Positions 63,062 through 64,000 of a DNA stretch of 64,000 nt are shown here, piece after piece. Origin of the DNA: Petrolisthes cinctipes (lineage: Eukaryota; Arthropoda; Malacostraca; Decapoda; Porcellanidae); NCBI GenBank assembly GCA_033782935.1, contig JAWQEG010001234.1:876501-940500 (forward strand), given 5' to 3'. The notes beneath the pieces are model-generated. The model was given only the letters and a program-made list of their open reading frames with translations, did no database searches and was not told the origin of the DNA. Numbering within the stretch: the stretch's first letter is position 1; each line of letters opens with the position of its first letter. Both the position numbers and the translations under genes were made by a program.

Positions 63062-64000
63062 TTGGAGCCTGAATTTTAAATATAAACGGGTACAGAAGAT
63101 GCATGCACATATCGACTTTTGGGCACCTAAAAGATCGATTTTCAGTATGTTTTGGGCCTGTATTTTAAAATTACTCTAACACGGTGTAGGCATGTACAGA
63201 TCGCATCTGGGACCATAAAATATCGAATTTTCGGGTGTTTTGGGCCTGAATTTGAGATATCCGATAGACTTTGGGCACATAAAATATCGATTTTTAGCAT
63301 GTTTTGGGCCTATATTTTGAAAATATTCTAGCACTGATTAGGCATGTACAGATCGCTTCTGGGACCACAAAATATCGAATTTTCTAGTGTTTTGAGCCTG
63401 AATTTGAGATATAAACGGGTACAGAAAATGCATGCACATATTGACTTTGGGCACCTATAATATCGATTTTCAGCATGTTTAGGGCCTGTATTTTGAAAAT
63501 ACTCTAACACGGAGTAGGCATGCACAGGTTGCTTCTGGGACCCAAAAACATCGAATTTTCGGGTTTTTTGAGCCTGAATTTGAGATATAAATAGGTACTG
63601 AAGATGCATGCATATATCGACTTTTGGGCACCTAAGATATCGATTTTCAGCATATTTGGGCCTGTATCTGAGTAGGCATGTACAGATCGTTTCTGGGACC
63701 CGAAAATATCGATTTTTCGGGTGTTTGGAGCCTGAATTTTAAATATAAACGGGTACAGAAGATGCATGCACATATCGACTTTTGGGCACCTAAAATATCG
63801 ATTTTCTGTATGTTTTGGGCCTGTATTTTAAAATTACTCTAACACGGTGTAGGCATGTACAGATCGCATCTGGGACCATAAAATATCGAATTTTCGGGTG
63901 TTTTGGGCCTGAATTTGAGATATCCGATAGACTTTGGGCACATAAAATATCGATTTTTAGCATGTTTTGGGCCTATATTTTGAAAATATTCTAGCACTGA
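63062..64000 (-). repeat. 663-bp offset duplication at the right edge
   Basis: About 63,062-63,337 recurs at 63,725-64,000, with the second copy cut by the window end. Both carry AAAATTACTCTAACACGGTG, GACCATAAAATATCG and a rare small insertion (GATATCCGATAGACTTTGG at 63,261 and 63,924). I saw this insertion nowhere else in the window. Confidence 0.85.

Larger units (their letters stand above)
22612..64000 (-). repeat. Reverse-oriented satellite array (right arm)
   Basis: This is the same satellite family as the left arm, but every monomer is reverse-complemented. On the + strand it reads CGCTTCTGGGACCCC, AAAATATCGAATTTTCGGGT, CCTGAATTTGAGATAT, GGGTACAGAAGATGCATGC, GGGCACCTAAAATATCGA, AGCATGTTTTGGGCC, then the dyad and GAGTAGGCATGTACAGA. 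The orientation holds to the end of the window with no second switch. The arm is richer in D-type monomers (CCTGTATCTGAGTAGG) than the left arm, and it holds the larger HOR blocks. No unrelated sequence interrupts it. The array runs off the right edge of the window. Confidence 0.97.

Noticed and set aside
1..64000. CRISPR array
   Set aside because: Repeats are contiguous 147-177-bp monomers with no short conserved repeat alternating with unique spacers.
1..64000. Mammalian CENP-B box in the monomer
   Set aside because: No stretch matches the TTCG....A..CGGG core of the box at a consistent position. The TTCG in AAAATTCGATA lacks the rest of the motif.
1..64000. tRNA, rRNA, promoter or terminator elements
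   Set aside because: I recognised no cloverleaf-like segment or rRNA core. TATAT stretches are part of every monomer and carry no positional information.

Overview
This window is one uninterrupted block of eukaryotic satellite DNA. I found no credible protein-coding gene, no RNA gene, no transposon and no CRISPR array. Every stretch I read on either strand is a copy of the same AT-rich tandem repeat. There are roughly 390 monomers, estimated as 64 kb divided by a mean monomer of about 163 bp. The sequence does not identify the species. Monomers of 147-177 bp in multi-kilobase head-to-tail arrays with higher-order repeats (HORs) are typical of centromeric or pericentromeric heterochromatin in plants and animals. 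That assignment is inference.

The repeat has a clear grammar. The full-length monomer (L) is 176 or 177 bp and is itself an ancient dimer of two 88-bp half-repeats, H1 and H2, which align without gaps at about 65-68% identity. Two shortened classes recur. S (147 bp) lacks 29 bp of H1 between two ATAT motifs. D (usually 158 bp) lacks 18 bp of H2, which removes half of a perfect dyad. L splits into subfamilies: La ends in AATGTTTTC..., Lb carries the GTATTTTCAAAATAC dyad and is usually 177 bp, and Lc carries CTCCTAGTTAGAATG.

Layout: positions 1 to about 22,611 run in the forward orientation, and about 22,612 to 64,000 run in the reverse orientation. There is one abrupt switch point. The forward arm holds a 13-monomer HOR of 2,094 bp (1-6.8 kb), a duplicated block of about 3.66 kb (7.1-10.8 kb, repeated at 11.7-16.7 kb with a 1,334-bp insertion) and a 657-bp four-monomer HOR (17.8-20.8 kb). 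The reverse arm holds a 2.47-kb duplicated block (25.6-28.1 and 33.2-35.7 kb), a three-unit HOR with unit lengths 1,532/1,180/1,532 bp (29.5-33.7 kb), a perfect 1,011-bp six-monomer tandem duplication (41.7-43.8 kb), an HOR of about 2.35 kb containing a 660-bp internal duplication (52.0-60.3 kb), and a 663-bp duplication at the right end. Between these lie monomeric stretches in which I could not define a clean higher-order period.

The many open frames of 60-259 codons are a by-product of the repeat: S (147) and Lb (177) are multiples of three and share one stop-free frame. I do not call them genes. The interest here is satellite evolution: the half-repeat origin, exact 88-bp recombination footprints, recent HOR amplification, a resolvable unequal-crossover junction and the inversion breakpoint. 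All coordinates and lengths were worked out by eye; block edges are uncertain by about 20 bp.
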